Virus record (IMG/VR): IMGVR_UViG_3300025652_000006
Span: 1-53,175 of that record
DNA: 53,175 nt
Reading direction: 5' to 3' (one strand)
Origin: a virus
Part shown: positions 38,505 through 47,698 of the stretch, piece after piece
How positions within the stretch are numbered: the first letter of the stretch is position 1
Layout: each line of letters begins with the position of its first letter
Notes under the pieces: model-generated
Seen by the model: the letters and a program-made list of their open reading frames with translations, nothing else
The model's database searches: none
What the model was told of the DNA's origin: nothing
Program-made: the position numbers and the translations under genes

Positions 38505-38948
38505 ATGCTGATTACAACTGAGACAACGATCCGGGGCATTCGGATCATGACCACACAGCTACGTCCAATGCGTAGCTTTTCTCTTATGCCTAAGATCCTC
38601 AAGATCGTAGGCCCTGCTCTTGCTCCCCTTATGACGGGCGATGTCAAGCTAGCAGAGGATATTGACGTACTCTTTCCGTCACTCATGAGCGCGCTTGAGA
38701 ACCTAGATGCAGAGGATTCAGAGAAACTCGTAGCACGTATCTTAGAGAACACGATCGCGATCAAAGACGGCAGCAAGTACGAACTTAGCAATGATGACAT
38801 GATCAATGCTGCCTTTACCGGCGATGTTAAAGCACTACTTGAGGCTGTGTGGTTTGTGTTGAAAGCGAACTATGAGAATTTTTTCGACGCCGACTTGCTA
38901 AAAGCCGCAGCAAGTCAGCAAGCGGAGATGGCGAGCCCCTCAAGTTAA
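38505..38948 (+). CDS. Tail assembly chaperone, short form
   Basis: The 147-residue helical protein lies between the tube and tape measure genes, the conserved place of tail assembly chaperones. It binds the tape measure during tube growth and is absent from the virion. AGAGGGAAACT precedes the ATG. Codons N-F-F near residue 127 contain the slippery string T_TTT_TTC at 38879-38885. Confidence 0.78.
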   Translation: MLITTETTIRGIRIMTTQLRPMRSFSLMPKILKIVGPALAPLMTGDVKLAEDIDVLFPSLMSALENLDAEDSEKLVARILENTIAIKDGSKYELSNDDMINAAFTGDVKALLEAVWFVLKANYENFFDADLLKAAASQQAEMASPSS

Positions 38949-39118
38949 GCGACGAGTTATCAGAAGTCTGGCCCATCATGCGGCTAGTCTGCGAAGATAA
39001 ATTGGACCTAGGTATGATCGATACACCAAACATAGACGAGATCGATCTAGCCAATGAGGCGCTAGACGAGTGGCACGCTGCAGAGGCGCGCGCGCATAAA
39101 AAGGCCAATAAAAAGTAA
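38505..39118 (+). CDS. Tail assembly chaperone, long form by -1 frameshift
   Basis: A -1 slip at T_TTT_TTC (38879-38885) joins residues 1-127 of the short form to a 77-residue frame that is open from 38885 to a TAA at 39116-39118 and has no good start of its own. The tail is acidic (KLSDELSEVW, PNIDEIDLANEALDEWH) and ends in Lys-rich HKKANKK. The product has 204 residues. The TAA overlaps the tape measure ATG. Such frameshifts set the ratio of two chaperone forms in most long-tailed phages. The slip itself is inferred. Confidence 0.76.
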
Positions 39119-40818
39119 TGTCAATGCAGGTAGCAGACCTATTCGCCCGCATGGGCTTTAGGGTGGACAAAGGGCAGCAAGCGAAAGCGCAAGCCTCTAT
39201 CCAGCGTTTCGGCGCAATGGCTAAGAAGGCGCTGCTGCCACTTGCTGGGCTTGCCTCAGGGGCAGCACTCTTTCAGGCGCTTCGCGGTAACCAGGAGTTT
39301 GCTAAGTCCCTGGTACGTCTTGAGATTGCGTCTAAGGGTGCGATCGGTACGAGCGACGAGCTACGTAAAAAGATCCTACAGGTCTCAGATGCCACAGGTA
39401 TCGCACGGGATAAGGTACTACAGGGCGCGGCTAGTTTCATCTCACTGACTGGCGACAGCAAGTCAGCAGCCGACCAGCTTGAGACATTCGCAAAAGTAGC
39501 GCAAGCGTCCGGTGCAGACACTGACGATGTGGCACGCTCTGCCGCTGCCATGTCTCAGAGCATGGGCATTGCATCTAAAGATTTTGAGAAAGGCTTCTCA
39601 ATCCTTATCGCAGGCGGCAAGGCCGGATCGGTAGAACTTAAAAATGTCGCTCAGGTCATGGCCAAGCTGTCGGCTGTGTCGTCTAACTTCGCAGGCGGTA
39701 CGGGCCTTGACGCGCTAGCTAGCACAAGTGCAGGGCTACAGCTTGTGACACGTGCCTTTGGTGGTGAGGCATCCGAGGGCGCCAACGCACTCCGAAAGCT
39801 CATGGGCACCATGGTTAAATCCGCCCCTAAGCTCAAAGAGGCAGGCGTCAGTATCTTCAACGTCGACCCTGAGACGGGTAAAAAGGTACGCCGCAACTTT
39901 CAAGATATCATTGAAGACATTGAGAAAAGTTCTCTGTCAAAAGATCCCACCGCGCTTGCTCAGGCGTTCGGCTCTAAAGAGGCACTCGCGGCCTACGAAC
40001 AACTCGTACTGAACAAAGACGAGTGGCGCGCCCTCACCAAAGAGGTACGCAACGCAAACGACGTACAAGAGGACTACGCCAAAGTATCTGCCAAGGCATC
40101 GATCAAGATCTCCAAGGCTTGGAACAAGGTCTCCAACCTAATCCTTAGAGGTGCTGCAGCTGTTACCGATGTCTTGATGGTGCTGGCGGGAAGCTTCGAT
40201 GCGGTCAAGGTTACGGTACTCTTAGCAGTGTCCGCATTTGCGCTATTCCGTATCGCCTCAGTGGCCGCAGCACTACAGACTGCTGCAGCATGGGCACTAG
40301 CGGCAGCGCCTATCATTCTCATGGTGGGCCTTATCGCGCTCCTGTATCTCATCGTGCAGGACTTCCTTACCTTTATGGAGGGTGGGGAATCCGTCATAGG
40401 TACGATCTGGGACGGCATCAGTCAGCACTGGAAGGATACTCTCATGGAGTTCTTTGAGTGGTTTGAGAAAAAGATCAACTCTGTTGCATTGATGGCAGAC
40501 GACTTCGTATCTTTCTTCACAGGCAGTGAGTCCAAACGAGAGAAACGCAACAAGGCCCAGGCGGCTGCCGCCACCGCACAATTCGCCAGGGACAGAAGCG
40601 GCCGCTCTTTAGAGGACCGCAACCTCCCTCCGCTGCCTGTGTACGGCCCCCCTACTCCAACACGCCCAAACACCGGGGTGATGCTTAAGCCTGACGGCAG
40701 CAACTGGGCAGAGTATCAGAATCAAAAGATCGAGATTAATGTAAACGGGGTAACCGATCCGATCGCAGTCACAGACGAGGTTGAGAAGCGCCTTAAGAAA
40801 GGGCTTAAAGACCAATGA
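39118..40818 (+). CDS. Tape measure protein
   Basis: The 566-residue protein is Ala/Lys-rich and mostly helical, with a hydrophobic block (about 365-430, including VTVLLAVSAFALF and PIILMVGLIALLYLIV) typical of tape measures that insert in the membrane. At roughly 1.5 angstrom per residue it predicts a tail near 85 nm. A Pro-rich stretch and a short beta domain end the protein. It starts within the chaperone stop (TAATG). Confidence 0.88.
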   Translation: MSMQVADLFARMGFRVDKGQQAKAQASIQRFGAMAKKALLPLAGLASGAALFQALRGNQEFAKSLVRLEIASKGAIGTSDELRKKILQVSDATGIARDKVLQGAASFISLTGDSKSAADQLETFAKVAQASGADTDDVARSAAAMSQSMGIASKDFEKGFSILIAGGKAGSVELKNVAQVMAKLSAVSSNFAGGTGLDALASTSAGLQLVTRAFGGEASEGANALRKLMGTMVKSAPKLKEAGVSIFNVDPETGKKVRRNFQDIIEDIEKSSLSKDPTALAQAFGSKEALAAYEQLVLNKDEWRALTKEVRNANDVQEDYAKVSAKASIKISKAWNKVSNLILRGAAAVTDVLMVLAGSFDAVKVTVLLAVSAFALFRIASVAAALQTAAAWALAAAPIILMVGLIALLYLIVQDFLTFMEGGESVIGTIWDGISQHWKDTLMEFFEWFEKKINSVALMADDFVSFFTGSESKREKRNKAQAAAATAQFARDRSGRSLEDRNLPPLPVYGPPTPTRPNTGVMLKPDGSNWAEYQNQKIEINVNGVTDPIAVTDEVEKRLKKGLKDQ

Positions 40819-41378
40819 CATCTAGAATCGGAGATCTGGAGCTGGACTGCATTGTAAGAATTGTTCCTAACCACAGGAACGAAGCAACGATGCATCCTGT
40901 AGAGACAGGCGCTAACATCACAGATCACGTTATCGAGCGCCCTCTGACGGTAGAGGTGGTCAGTATTGTAAGCGACACTCCTATAGGGCTTGTGGCCGAT
41001 GCACGATCTGACAACTCGATACCGAGCGATATCGCGTACACCTACCTTACCCGTCTCATGGCAGACAAGGAGCTAGTATCTATCGAGTCAGGCGTATACC
41101 CTGTGTTTAAGGATATGCTCTTGCTCTCACTTACCCCACCGAAGGATGCGACCACAGGGGCAAGCTTTCGGTTTACCGCGTCTTTCCAACAGACTGTGTT
41201 CTCCACCGTTAACGTCGACGATATCGAAACACTGGTAGCCCTGCCTTTGGTAAAGAAGAAAAAACAGGCCGGTAACGTAGACACATCTGCGGATGGTCCG
41301 TCAGCAGCGGACTCTCAGCCTAAAAAAGCCGTACCAGATTCTCACCTGTTTAACGCGTTTGAGGCGGTGTTTGACTAA
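40815..41378 (+). CDS. Baseplate protein, Dit-like N-terminal domain
   Basis: The 187-residue protein includes HPVETGANITDHVIERPLTV, the hallmark of Dit-like baseplate proteins in contractile phages, then an acidic linker (NVDTSADGPSAAD). It probably forms part of the hub collar at the end of the tube. It overlaps both neighbours by one to four bases. Confidence 0.78.
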   Translation: MTSRIGDLELDCIVRIVPNHRNEATMHPVETGANITDHVIERPLTVEVVSIVSDTPIGLVADARSDNSIPSDIAYTYLTRLMADKELVSIESGVYPVFKDMLLLSLTPPKDATTGASFRFTASFQQTVFSTVNVDDIETLVALPLVKKKKQAGNVDTSADGPSAADSQPKKAVPDSHLFNAFEAVFD

Positions 41379-41719
41379 TGCCTAGCGTAATCCCATTCAT
41401 TCCCTCTGAGGCGTTCTACACGTTCAGCACGTCTATTGATGAGGTGCAGTACATTTTCGATGTTCGGTGGAACAGCCGTGCCGGTCACTGGTACTACGAT
41501 CTTAAGGACGAGAACGGCGATGTGATCCGTAGCGGTATGCGCGTAGCGCTCGGAGCATTCCCCCTTCACAGATCCGTAGACGCCAGGGCACCGACAGGCG
41601 CTCTTATGGCCGTCGACACCACAGGGCAGGACTTAGAGGCCACCTACGACGATATGGGCGTGCGCGTGCTTATGGTGTACTACACGCTTGCCGAGATTCA
41701 GGAGTTTCTAGCATCGTGA
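41378..41719 (+). CDS. Baseplate plug protein (Pam3 gp18-like)
   Basis: The 113-residue beta protein (FDVRWNSRAGHWYYDLKDENGD, then GMRVALG) is like the small baseplate plug found between the Dit-like and hub genes in cyanophage Pam3-type tails. It would close the tube below the tape measure. Confidence 0.72.
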   Translation: MPSVIPFIPSEAFYTFSTSIDEVQYIFDVRWNSRAGHWYYDLKDENGDVIRSGMRVALGAFPLHRSVDARAPTGALMAVDTTGQDLEATYDDMGVRVLMVYYTLAEIQEFLAS

Positions 41720-42588
41720 GCGTACGGTTCGGTAGGTCGGTAGAGCTTATCTTGGCGTCTGAGCTTGGTCCTGAGGCTATTCAGATCGGTAAGCGGTTTT
41801 TCAACTCGTACACGAAACGTACGACCATTAACGGCCTGCGGGTGCGTTTTCAAGTAGAGAAGACACTCGGCAAAGACAGTAATGCGGCCACGATCCTAGT
41901 CTCGAATCTTAGTGCAGATACGCGCGCAGCATTCCAAACCAAGCCAGCACACATCACACTAAGCGCAGGGTACAAGGGTGATAACAAGATCATCTACAGG
42001 GGCGATATCAAAGACGTAGAAAGCTACCGAGAAGGCACGGACTGGGTAACGTCGATCACCTGTGGCACGGGGGCACACGCCATCAAAGGTGCACACACAA
42101 GCTTCTCATTCGGCGCCGGGACCACGGTAAAGGAGCGCCTTACAAGGCTCGCTAAAGACATGGGTCTGTCCCTGCCGACTAATGTAAAGGAGGGCAAGTC
42201 TTTTATTGAGCAAGTCTCCAGCGGCGAGGTTATGCACGGCCCTAGCATGAATATCATGAAAAGGGTAGTCGGACCGGGCTATAGCGTATCAATTCAGGAT
42301 GACAAGCTAGTGGTTCTAGAGGAGGACGGGGTACGGTTCGCTGCCGGTACACGCATCGCCCAAGACACCGGTATGATCGGCATCCCGACAATTGGGCCAC
42401 CGAGGCACGAAAAGGGGAAGCCGATTCTCACAGTCAAGACGCTCCTCAACGGGGACCTGCAGGCTGGGGGCTTCGCTCAACTACGCACAGATACCGTCAA
42501 TGGAGACTATAAGTGTGAAAGGGTTACACATTCCGGCGATACGCACGGGCAAGAATGGTACTCTAGTGTCGAGGGGCCTGCTTTATGA
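41716..42588 (+). CDS. Baseplate hub protein (gp27/gpD-like)
   Basis: The 290-residue protein has the hub barrel pattern: GLRVRFQVEKTLGKDSNAATILVSNLS, IIYRGDIKDVESYREG and a C-terminal strand set with THSGDTHGQEWYSS. The trimeric hub joins tube and spike. The start is GTG, overlapping the upstream stop. Confidence 0.8.
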   Translation: MSVRFGRSVELILASELGPEAIQIGKRFFNSYTKRTTINGLRVRFQVEKTLGKDSNAATILVSNLSADTRAAFQTKPAHITLSAGYKGDNKIIYRGDIKDVESYREGTDWVTSITCGTGAHAIKGAHTSFSFGAGTTVKERLTRLAKDMGLSLPTNVKEGKSFIEQVSSGEVMHGPSMNIMKRVVGPGYSVSIQDDKLVVLEEDGVRFAAGTRIAQDTGMIGIPTIGPPRHEKGKPILTVKTLLNGDLQAGGFAQLRTDTVNGDYKCERVTHSGDTHGQEWYSSVEGPAL

Positions 42589-43259
42589 GTATCACAGATT
42601 CACTGGTGGAGACACTAGACGCGTTTATCCAACGCAGGCTAGCACAGATCAATGTGTCAATTCCAGGCCGTGTGCAGTCTTACGATGCTTCCCAGCAGTC
42701 CGCTACCGTACAGCCACTCATCCAAGAGGCGTACACAAAAGAGGACGGCACCCGAGGTGTTAGAGACCTCCCAATAATTCAGGCCGTACCGGTCGCCTTC
42801 CCAGGCGCGGGATCATACGGTTTCACTTTTCCCTTGACAAAGGGTGACACTGTCATGTTGCTTTTTTCTCAAGCAAGCATTGACAAGTGGCGTAAGCAGG
42901 GCGGCAAGGTCGACCCTGTGAGAGATCGCAGGCACGATCTGAGTGATGCGATCGCTATCCCTGGACTGCGTAGCTTTAGCGAGGCTACAGATCAGGTGGC
43001 CGATGCCGCTGTACTGTACGGGCTAGAAGTGCGCCTAGGCAGCAAAGACGCCAGTGAGTCTATCCTTCTAGGTGACTCTTATGTGGCTGCGGAGCGCGCA
43101 TGGCTGGATCTGCAACAGGCGTTTAACGCTGCAGTAGCTGTGGCCCTTAGTGGCCTGGGCGCCCCTGTTGCGTCACAGGCAGCAGCGGTGGCAACAGGCA
43201 CGGCCACGTTTAAAAACGCAGGTACGTCAGCAAAAAGCGCGAAGGTAAAGGCCGAATAA
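42585..43259 (+). CDS. Baseplate spike/puncturing protein (Gp138-like N-terminus)
   Basis: The 224-residue protein has an OB-type domain: IPGRVQSYDASQQSATVQPL, PVAFPGAGSYGFTFPLTKGDTVML. The C-terminal part is Ala/Val-rich and lacks a long repeat, suggesting a short needle. It should pierce the outer membrane. It overlaps both neighbours. Confidence 0.82.
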   Translation: MSITDSLVETLDAFIQRRLAQINVSIPGRVQSYDASQQSATVQPLIQEAYTKEDGTRGVRDLPIIQAVPVAFPGAGSYGFTFPLTKGDTVMLLFSQASIDKWRKQGGKVDPVRDRRHDLSDAIAIPGLRSFSEATDQVADAAVLYGLEVRLGSKDASESILLGDSYVAAERAWLDLQQAFNAAVAVALSGLGAPVASQAAAVATGTATFKNAGTSAKSAKVKAE

Positions 43260-43630
43260 TGGCAGACCCGAACGCCGCACTCACGTTCAAGCTAGACGCA
43301 TCGGGCGATCTGGATTTCACCGCTACCGGTATGTCCACGCTGTCCGGCCTAGATGCCGTTGTGCAGAATATCAAGACAGCATGCGCACTATTTAAGGGCG
43401 AATGGTTTTGGGATCTTGATGCCGGCGTCCCGTACTTTGAAGACATTCTGGGCCAGACGTACGACCAACAAACCATTATCACGGCATTCCGTAGGCAGAT
43501 CCTAAAGGTGCCGTACGTGCTTAAAGTGCTTGACATTGAGTCAGCCTTTGATGCGGCCACACGCACGCTGACAGTGACTTTCGAGGTCTCAACAGAATTC
43601 GGTGATGCACAAGACGAGGTAACAATATGA
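43259..43630 (+). CDS. Baseplate wedge protein (gp25/W-like)
   Basis: The 123-residue protein has the gp25-type core: GLDAVVQNIKTACALFKGEWFWDLDAG, PYFEDILGQ and the RRQILKVPYVLKV strand-helix. It links the sheath to the baseplate wedge. It is coupled to both neighbours by overlaps. Confidence 0.84.
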   Translation: MADPNAALTFKLDASGDLDFTATGMSTLSGLDAVVQNIKTACALFKGEWFWDLDAGVPYFEDILGQTYDQQTIITAFRRQILKVPYVLKVLDIESAFDAATRTLTVTFEVSTEFGDAQDEVTI

Positions 43631-44973
43631 CAACGTACGGTTTACTCTCCACAGGCTTTGTGCCTAAGACGGCTACGATTATCCGGGCCGAGATCAACGC
43701 ATTATTTCACGCCAAGTACGGCAGCAGTTTTGACATGAGCGACTTACAGCCTCAGGGCTGGATCGTTGGTGTTATGTCTGAGCGTGAGGCGCTCCTATGG
43801 GAGCTGCTAGACGCTATCGTATCTAGTCGTGATCCTGATGCCGCCTTTGGTACCTACTTTGACACGATCCTGGCACTCAGTGGCGCACTTCGTACCGCTG
43901 CGAAATCGTCGACTGTCACGCTGACGCTTACAGGCACTGCAGCCACGTCGGTACCTGCGCTGTCTCAGGTCAGTAACCAGGTAACGTCCGAGCGTTTTGA
44001 CACCTCTGCTATTGCCGTACTTGTGGCCACAGCCACATGGGGTGGTAGCACAGCATACGTACTGAACGATCGCGTAACCAATGGCGGCAACGTATACCTT
44101 TGCATTACGGCGGGCACCTCTGCGGCAAGTGGGGGGCCGACCACAGAGCTAGCCTCTATCTCAGACGGCACGGTGGACTGGCGGTTTCTAGGCAACGGCA
44201 CTGCAGATGTAGACGTAGCGGCCACAAGTACAAACACCGGTGAGGTCATCGGCGCAAGCGGAGACCTAAACGTCATTGAGACACCGCTATCCGGTTGGGA
44301 CAGCGTGATCAACATTCTTGACGCCACGCTCGGTGCCGCTGTAGAGCTTGATGCTGCGGCCAGACTTAGACGAGAGTCCATCCTCGCCACAGGCGGCACC
44401 ACTCCAGTGGATGCCCTCAGGGCAGACCTGCTTACGGTTACAGGTGTAACTAGCGTTCGCATCTTTGAGAATAATACCGATACCGTCGACGCCGATGGTG
44501 TTCCAGCGCATAGCATCGAAGCGCTGATCCAAGGCGGTGCAGATCAAGACATCTGGGATAAGCTCTTAGCCTCTGGCCCTGCAGGATACAACACCTACGG
44601 CACCGAGTCAGGCACGGCGGCAGACGCGCTCCTTAATGACCACACGATGGCGTTTAGTCGCCCGACAGTGATTCCTATCTACGTGTCGGTGACTCTAGAG
44701 TATGACGCCGCGTTGTACCCTTCGGACGGGGACGATCAGGTTGCAGCGCAGATCGTCGTATTCGGCGACGCGCAAGCCTCAGGCAAAAACGTTGTCAGCT
44801 CTGCAATGAAAGCACAGGCGCACGCCATTACCGGCGTACTTGAAGCGAGTGTTGCCAATATCGGACTATCGGCATCACCGACGCTTGAGACCACACTACA
44901 GATCGGTACGCGAGAACTGGCCACATTTGACACATCACGGATCGTGATCACAAGCGCAGCAGGCACACCTTGA
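43627..44973 (+). CDS. Baseplate J-like protein with inserted sugar-binding-type domain
   Basis: The 448-residue wedge protein has the J-like framework (PQGWIVGVMSEREALLWELLDA; ELDAAARLRRESIL; VTGVTSVRIFENN; IPIYVSVTLEYD). Residues about 136-190 form an insertion with W-G-G-S-T-A-Y-V-L-N-D-R-V, GGNVYLCITAGTS and DGTVDWRFLG, the layout of small CBM5/12-like domains. Insertion at the outer rim of the baseplate could aid surface binding. Confidence 0.8.
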   Translation: MTTYGLLSTGFVPKTATIIRAEINALFHAKYGSSFDMSDLQPQGWIVGVMSEREALLWELLDAIVSSRDPDAAFGTYFDTILALSGALRTAAKSSTVTLTLTGTAATSVPALSQVSNQVTSERFDTSAIAVLVATATWGGSTAYVLNDRVTNGGNVYLCITAGTSAASGGPTTELASISDGTVDWRFLGNGTADVDVAATSTNTGEVIGASGDLNVIETPLSGWDSVINILDATLGAAVELDAAARLRRESILATGGTTPVDALRADLLTVTGVTSVRIFENNTDTVDADGVPAHSIEALIQGGADQDIWDKLLASGPAGYNTYGTESGTAADALLNDHTMAFSRPTVIPIYVSVTLEYDAALYPSDGDDQVAAQIVVFGDAQASGKNVVSSAMKAQAHAITGVLEASVANIGLSASPTLETTLQIGTRELATFDTSRIVITSAAGTP

Positions 44974-45791
44974 GCTTAGCTAAGATCACAGACCACGCTA
45001 TACAGGCGCTAGCCCGCATGCCCTACCAGACAAAGGGTAGGGAGAATATGGAGTTTCTGATCTCCACGCTTTGCGGGCCGATGCAGGATCTAGAGGATGC
45101 GGCATATGACGTACTGCTAGGTTATCTGATCGATAACTCAGTAGGTGCGCAACTAACGACGCTAGGCGGCCTCGTAAAACAGCCACGTAATGGCGTGACA
45201 GATGACGATCTATACCGTCGATATGTTCGAGCCAAGGCAGCCGTGCTAAACAGTAGCGGCACATACCCGGACATCATCGCCGTGTGTTTGCTTGTGCTAG
45301 GCGACAGCGATGTCACGATCACCCTACAGAACAGCACAGCGGCCACTGTACTTGTAGACCTTGGATCGGTAACAGGGGTCACTGCTGCAGTGGCAGACAT
45401 CTTGATCGGGTACTTGCGCAAGACAGTTGTTGCCACGGTTCGGCTACTGCTCACCTACAGTCTTGGTCCTGATGACGAGTCCCTACAGGTCGGCACCGTG
45501 GCTAACATTTCAGTTAGTGGACCTGCTGTAAAGCCTATCGGCACTACTACATTTCAAATGGTGAGCACCTTCGGACTGTACCCAAGCGGATCGATCCTTA
45601 TCGATCCTGGCCTGGCGAGTCAAGAGGTGTGTACGTACACCAGTATTGATGCGACAAACATCTACGGGATCAGCCCAACCACTGCCGCGCACGCGTGGCT
45701 ATCGGAAATCCTGCAATATGACGAAGATACAGGCATGGGAGACACTGCTGACGCGTTAGTCGGCGGGGGCTACGCAAGTGTGCTAGAATAG
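44970..45791 (+). CDS. Baseplate/tail protein (DUF2612-like)
   Basis: The 273-residue protein has TLGGLVKQPRNGVTDDDLYRRYVRAKAAVLNSSGTYPDI, the DUF2612 signature, then a beta-rich C-terminal half. Family members sit after gpJ and connect fibers to the baseplate. It starts at TTG, overlapping the gpJ stop; its last codons carry the TGCTAGAAT box of the fiber gene. Confidence 0.76.
   Translation: MSLAKITDHAIQALARMPYQTKGRENMEFLISTLCGPMQDLEDAAYDVLLGYLIDNSVGAQLTTLGGLVKQPRNGVTDDDLYRRYVRAKAAVLNSSGTYPDIIAVCLLVLGDSDVTITLQNSTAATVLVDLGSVTGVTAAVADILIGYLRKTVVATVRLLLTYSLGPDDESLQVGTVANISVSGPAVKPIGTTTFQMVSTFGLYPSGSILIDPGLASQEVCTYTSIDATNIYGISPTTAAHAWLSEILQYDEDTGMGDTADALVGGGYASVLE
45781..45789 (+). promoter_or_regulatory. 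Extended -10 box before the fiber gene (TGCTAGAAT)
   Basis: The box is identical to the one before the sheath gene and ends eight bases before the ATG at 45798. It overlaps the V-L-E-stop codons of the previous gene, so the match could be partly chance. Confidence 0.4.
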
Positions 45792-45797
45792 GACTTT

Positions 45798-46829
45798 ATG
45801 AGCGATAAACCTACTGTACTGCCCGCATGGGCCACGACTGGCACGGCCACAGAGCCAAGCGCAGGATCTAAGCTCATCGGGTTTATCCCCGGCGCCAAGT
45901 GGGCAGCACAGCATGCCAACTGGCTTTTACTAAATATCTACCTTTGGCTGCTCTGGATCTCCAACGGCGTGTTGCAACGATCGGCCGCTGCCGACAATAG
46001 CCCGGTGTGGTCGTCTGCAGATCGTGACGGAAATCAACGGCATTATGTAGACCCTAACGGGTACTTTGGTGGCCCGGCTATTCAGGAGCTACACCGATGG
46101 GGGCCGGTCTCCACAGGTGTAAATATCACTACAGGCAACCCATGCAGCCGCCTAGGCGCTACGGTCTTTGCAGACACTAACTGCACTGTGCAGGTGCTGT
46201 CGGGGACCTCAGCAGCGGTAGAGGGCGGGGGGCCACAGCTAACCCTTAACGTAGCAACTGGCGCATCTGGCGATCGTGCACTTGTAGTCTCAGAATACGG
46301 CGGAGGCACACCCTCGTCAGACCAGCCGATCACAGATCTAGACGATAACATAGTGGTTATGGAGTGGTCAGCCTACATCAGTAGCACGACACTTACAGGC
46401 ATGGAGTACGCCTCGGGTCTGCACAACTTTGCGGCACACTCCCACGCCGGGCTAGGTGCCGGCACTAACCGCTTTGTACAGTTTTACGCTGCTGCAGGTA
46501 ACGCCAACTGGCTGTGTAGATGCGCAAAAGGTGGGGCCATTACTTCTGATGATTCAGGTGTAGCGGTGACTACAGGCTTTAAACGATTCAGGCTTGAGCT
46601 GCACGGTGCCAATACGGCGCTAGGGGCAAGTGTCGCGCGCTTTTTCATCGATGGCGCGTTAGTGTCTGAGATGTCATCGGACGACTCAGATCAAGTACCC
46701 TCAGGCGGGTCGGCTTTGGGTATGATGCACTGGGCGGGCGGCACGTCTCCAGCATCCAACCGCGCATACTCCATTACCTCATGTCTACTTGCTTGGACAG
46801 AATCAAGGCTTACAGATGTCCCAGTCTAA
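45798..46829 (+). CDS. Putative tail fiber or receptor-binding protein
   Basis: The 343-residue protein opens with LPAWATTGTATEPSAGSK and AAQHANWLLLNIYLW, an N-terminal module seen in phage fibers. The rest is beta-rich, likely a jelly-roll (NRFVQFYAAAGNANWLCRC; FKRFRLELHGANTA; ARFFIDGALVSEM). It is the only fiber-like gene after the baseplate, so it is the best adsorption candidate. No chaperone gene is seen. Confidence 0.74.
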   Translation: MSDKPTVLPAWATTGTATEPSAGSKLIGFIPGAKWAAQHANWLLLNIYLWLLWISNGVLQRSAAADNSPVWSSADRDGNQRHYVDPNGYFGGPAIQELHRWGPVSTGVNITTGNPCSRLGATVFADTNCTVQVLSGTSAAVEGGGPQLTLNVATGASGDRALVVSEYGGGTPSSDQPITDLDDNIVVMEWSAYISSTTLTGMEYASGLHNFAAHSHAGLGAGTNRFVQFYAAAGNANWLCRCAKGGAITSDDSGVAVTTGFKRFRLELHGANTALGASVARFFIDGALVSEMSSDDSDQVPSGGSALGMMHWAGGTSPASNRAYSITSCLLAWTESRLTDVPV

Positions 46830-46986
46830 GAAAACCCCTGAAGAGCGTAGTGCAGCTATGAAGCTGAGACTTGCCGGCATCTTTGCCGGTGTGGTCCTGG
46901 CTATCGTGTGCCACTACGTGCCAGCACAGTACCAGACTGCATGTCATGCGGTCTCAAAAATTGCAGCCGTGAGCTGCGGAGGATAG
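46816..46986 (+). CDS. Small membrane protein (56 aa)
   Basis: I start at MSQSKKTPEER (46816), overlapping the end of the fiber gene. One helix (LAGIFAGVVLAIVCHYV) would span the membrane, with a basic N-terminus inside and Cys residues outside. It could be a holin partner or antiholin given its neighbours. Confidence 0.6.
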   Translation: MSQSKKTPEERSAAMKLRLAGIFAGVVLAIVCHYVPAQYQTACHAVSKIAAVSCGG

Positions 46987-46992
46987 AGAACC

Positions 46993-47553
46993 ATGTTGAG
47001 ATTTTACGCTACCGCTACCGTTTACGCCTTTCTTTCTTTCTTTGTAGCAACGCTAGCCGTTGCACAGGGGGACGAGCTAGCAGAGCTTGCCAAGCCGCTG
47101 TATCAGGCCATTGCCGAGGGGCAATATGCTGCAGCCGCTGCGCTTGGCCTTGTGCTGCTGGTCGCTCTTGTACGTCGATACGGAGGCGCACGCTACCCAA
47201 TTCTTAGTCACAAGCTAGTTGCGCCTTTGCTCGTGTTGCTTGCTTCGTTCGGTGCTGCCGTTGCATCTGCAACGCTGGCAGGCGCTAGCTTATCTGTAGG
47301 CATGGCATACGCTGCGCTTAAAGTGGCTGTACTTGCATCCGGTGGGTACGCTTTGACCAAGCCGTACCTTGCTAAACTTGGCGAATGGGTGCCTTCATGG
47401 GCAAAGCCTTTTGTTGCCATTCTGTCTGCCATCGTGTCTGCCAAGAGCGGGGCCAAGGCTGCCGCTATCAAAAAGGCCGAGAAGGCCGGAGACAAGGCGA
47501 TAGAGGATAGTCCTGCTAAAGGCATTGACATTGACTTCACCGATATCAAATAA
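46993..47553 (+). CDS. Holin-like membrane protein (186 aa)
   Basis: A signal-like N-terminus (VYAFLSFFVATLAVAQG) is followed by about three hydrophobic helices (AAAAALGLVLLVALV; LVAPLLVLLASFGAAVASA; MAYAALKVAVLASGGYAL) and a Lys-rich cytoplasmic tail. The GGAGGATAGAGAACC site is strong. Its place after the fiber gene and before a signal-bearing coiled-coil protein suggests a lysis role; the sequence does not prove it. Confidence 0.62.
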   Translation: MLRFYATATVYAFLSFFVATLAVAQGDELAELAKPLYQAIAEGQYAAAAALGLVLLVALVRRYGGARYPILSHKLVAPLLVLLASFGAAVASATLAGASLSVGMAYAALKVAVLASGGYALTKPYLAKLGEWVPSWAKPFVAILSAIVSAKSGAKAAAIKKAEKAGDKAIEDSPAKGIDIDFTDIK

Positions 47554-47698
47554 ACCACAGGACGAGGAGATAGAGTATACAGAGGAGCAGCTTCGCAAGG
47601 TGCATGTGGTGCAGCTGTTGAAGCATCCTGTGGCCCTGCCTCATGCCTGGAAATGCAGGCTTATTGACGAGTTGGCAAATGGTAAGAAACAAGACTAG
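47525..47698 (+). CDS. Small hypothetical protein (57 aa), TTG start
   Basis: A frame opens at TTG 47525 inside the end of the holin-like gene and stops at 47698. Its residues (DEEIEYTEEQLRKVHVVQLL, then HAWKCRLIDELANG) are helical and look protein-like. It fills a gap that is otherwise empty and overlaps the next start. TTG at 47531 is an alternative. Confidence 0.52.
   Translation: MTLTSPISNKPQDEEIEYTEEQLRKVHVVQLLKHPVALPHAWKCRLIDELANGKKQD

Noticed and set aside
45781-45789. TGCTAGAAT as a certain promoter for the fiber gene
   Set aside because: Kept only as a candidate, because the bases also encode the last residues and stop of the previous gene.
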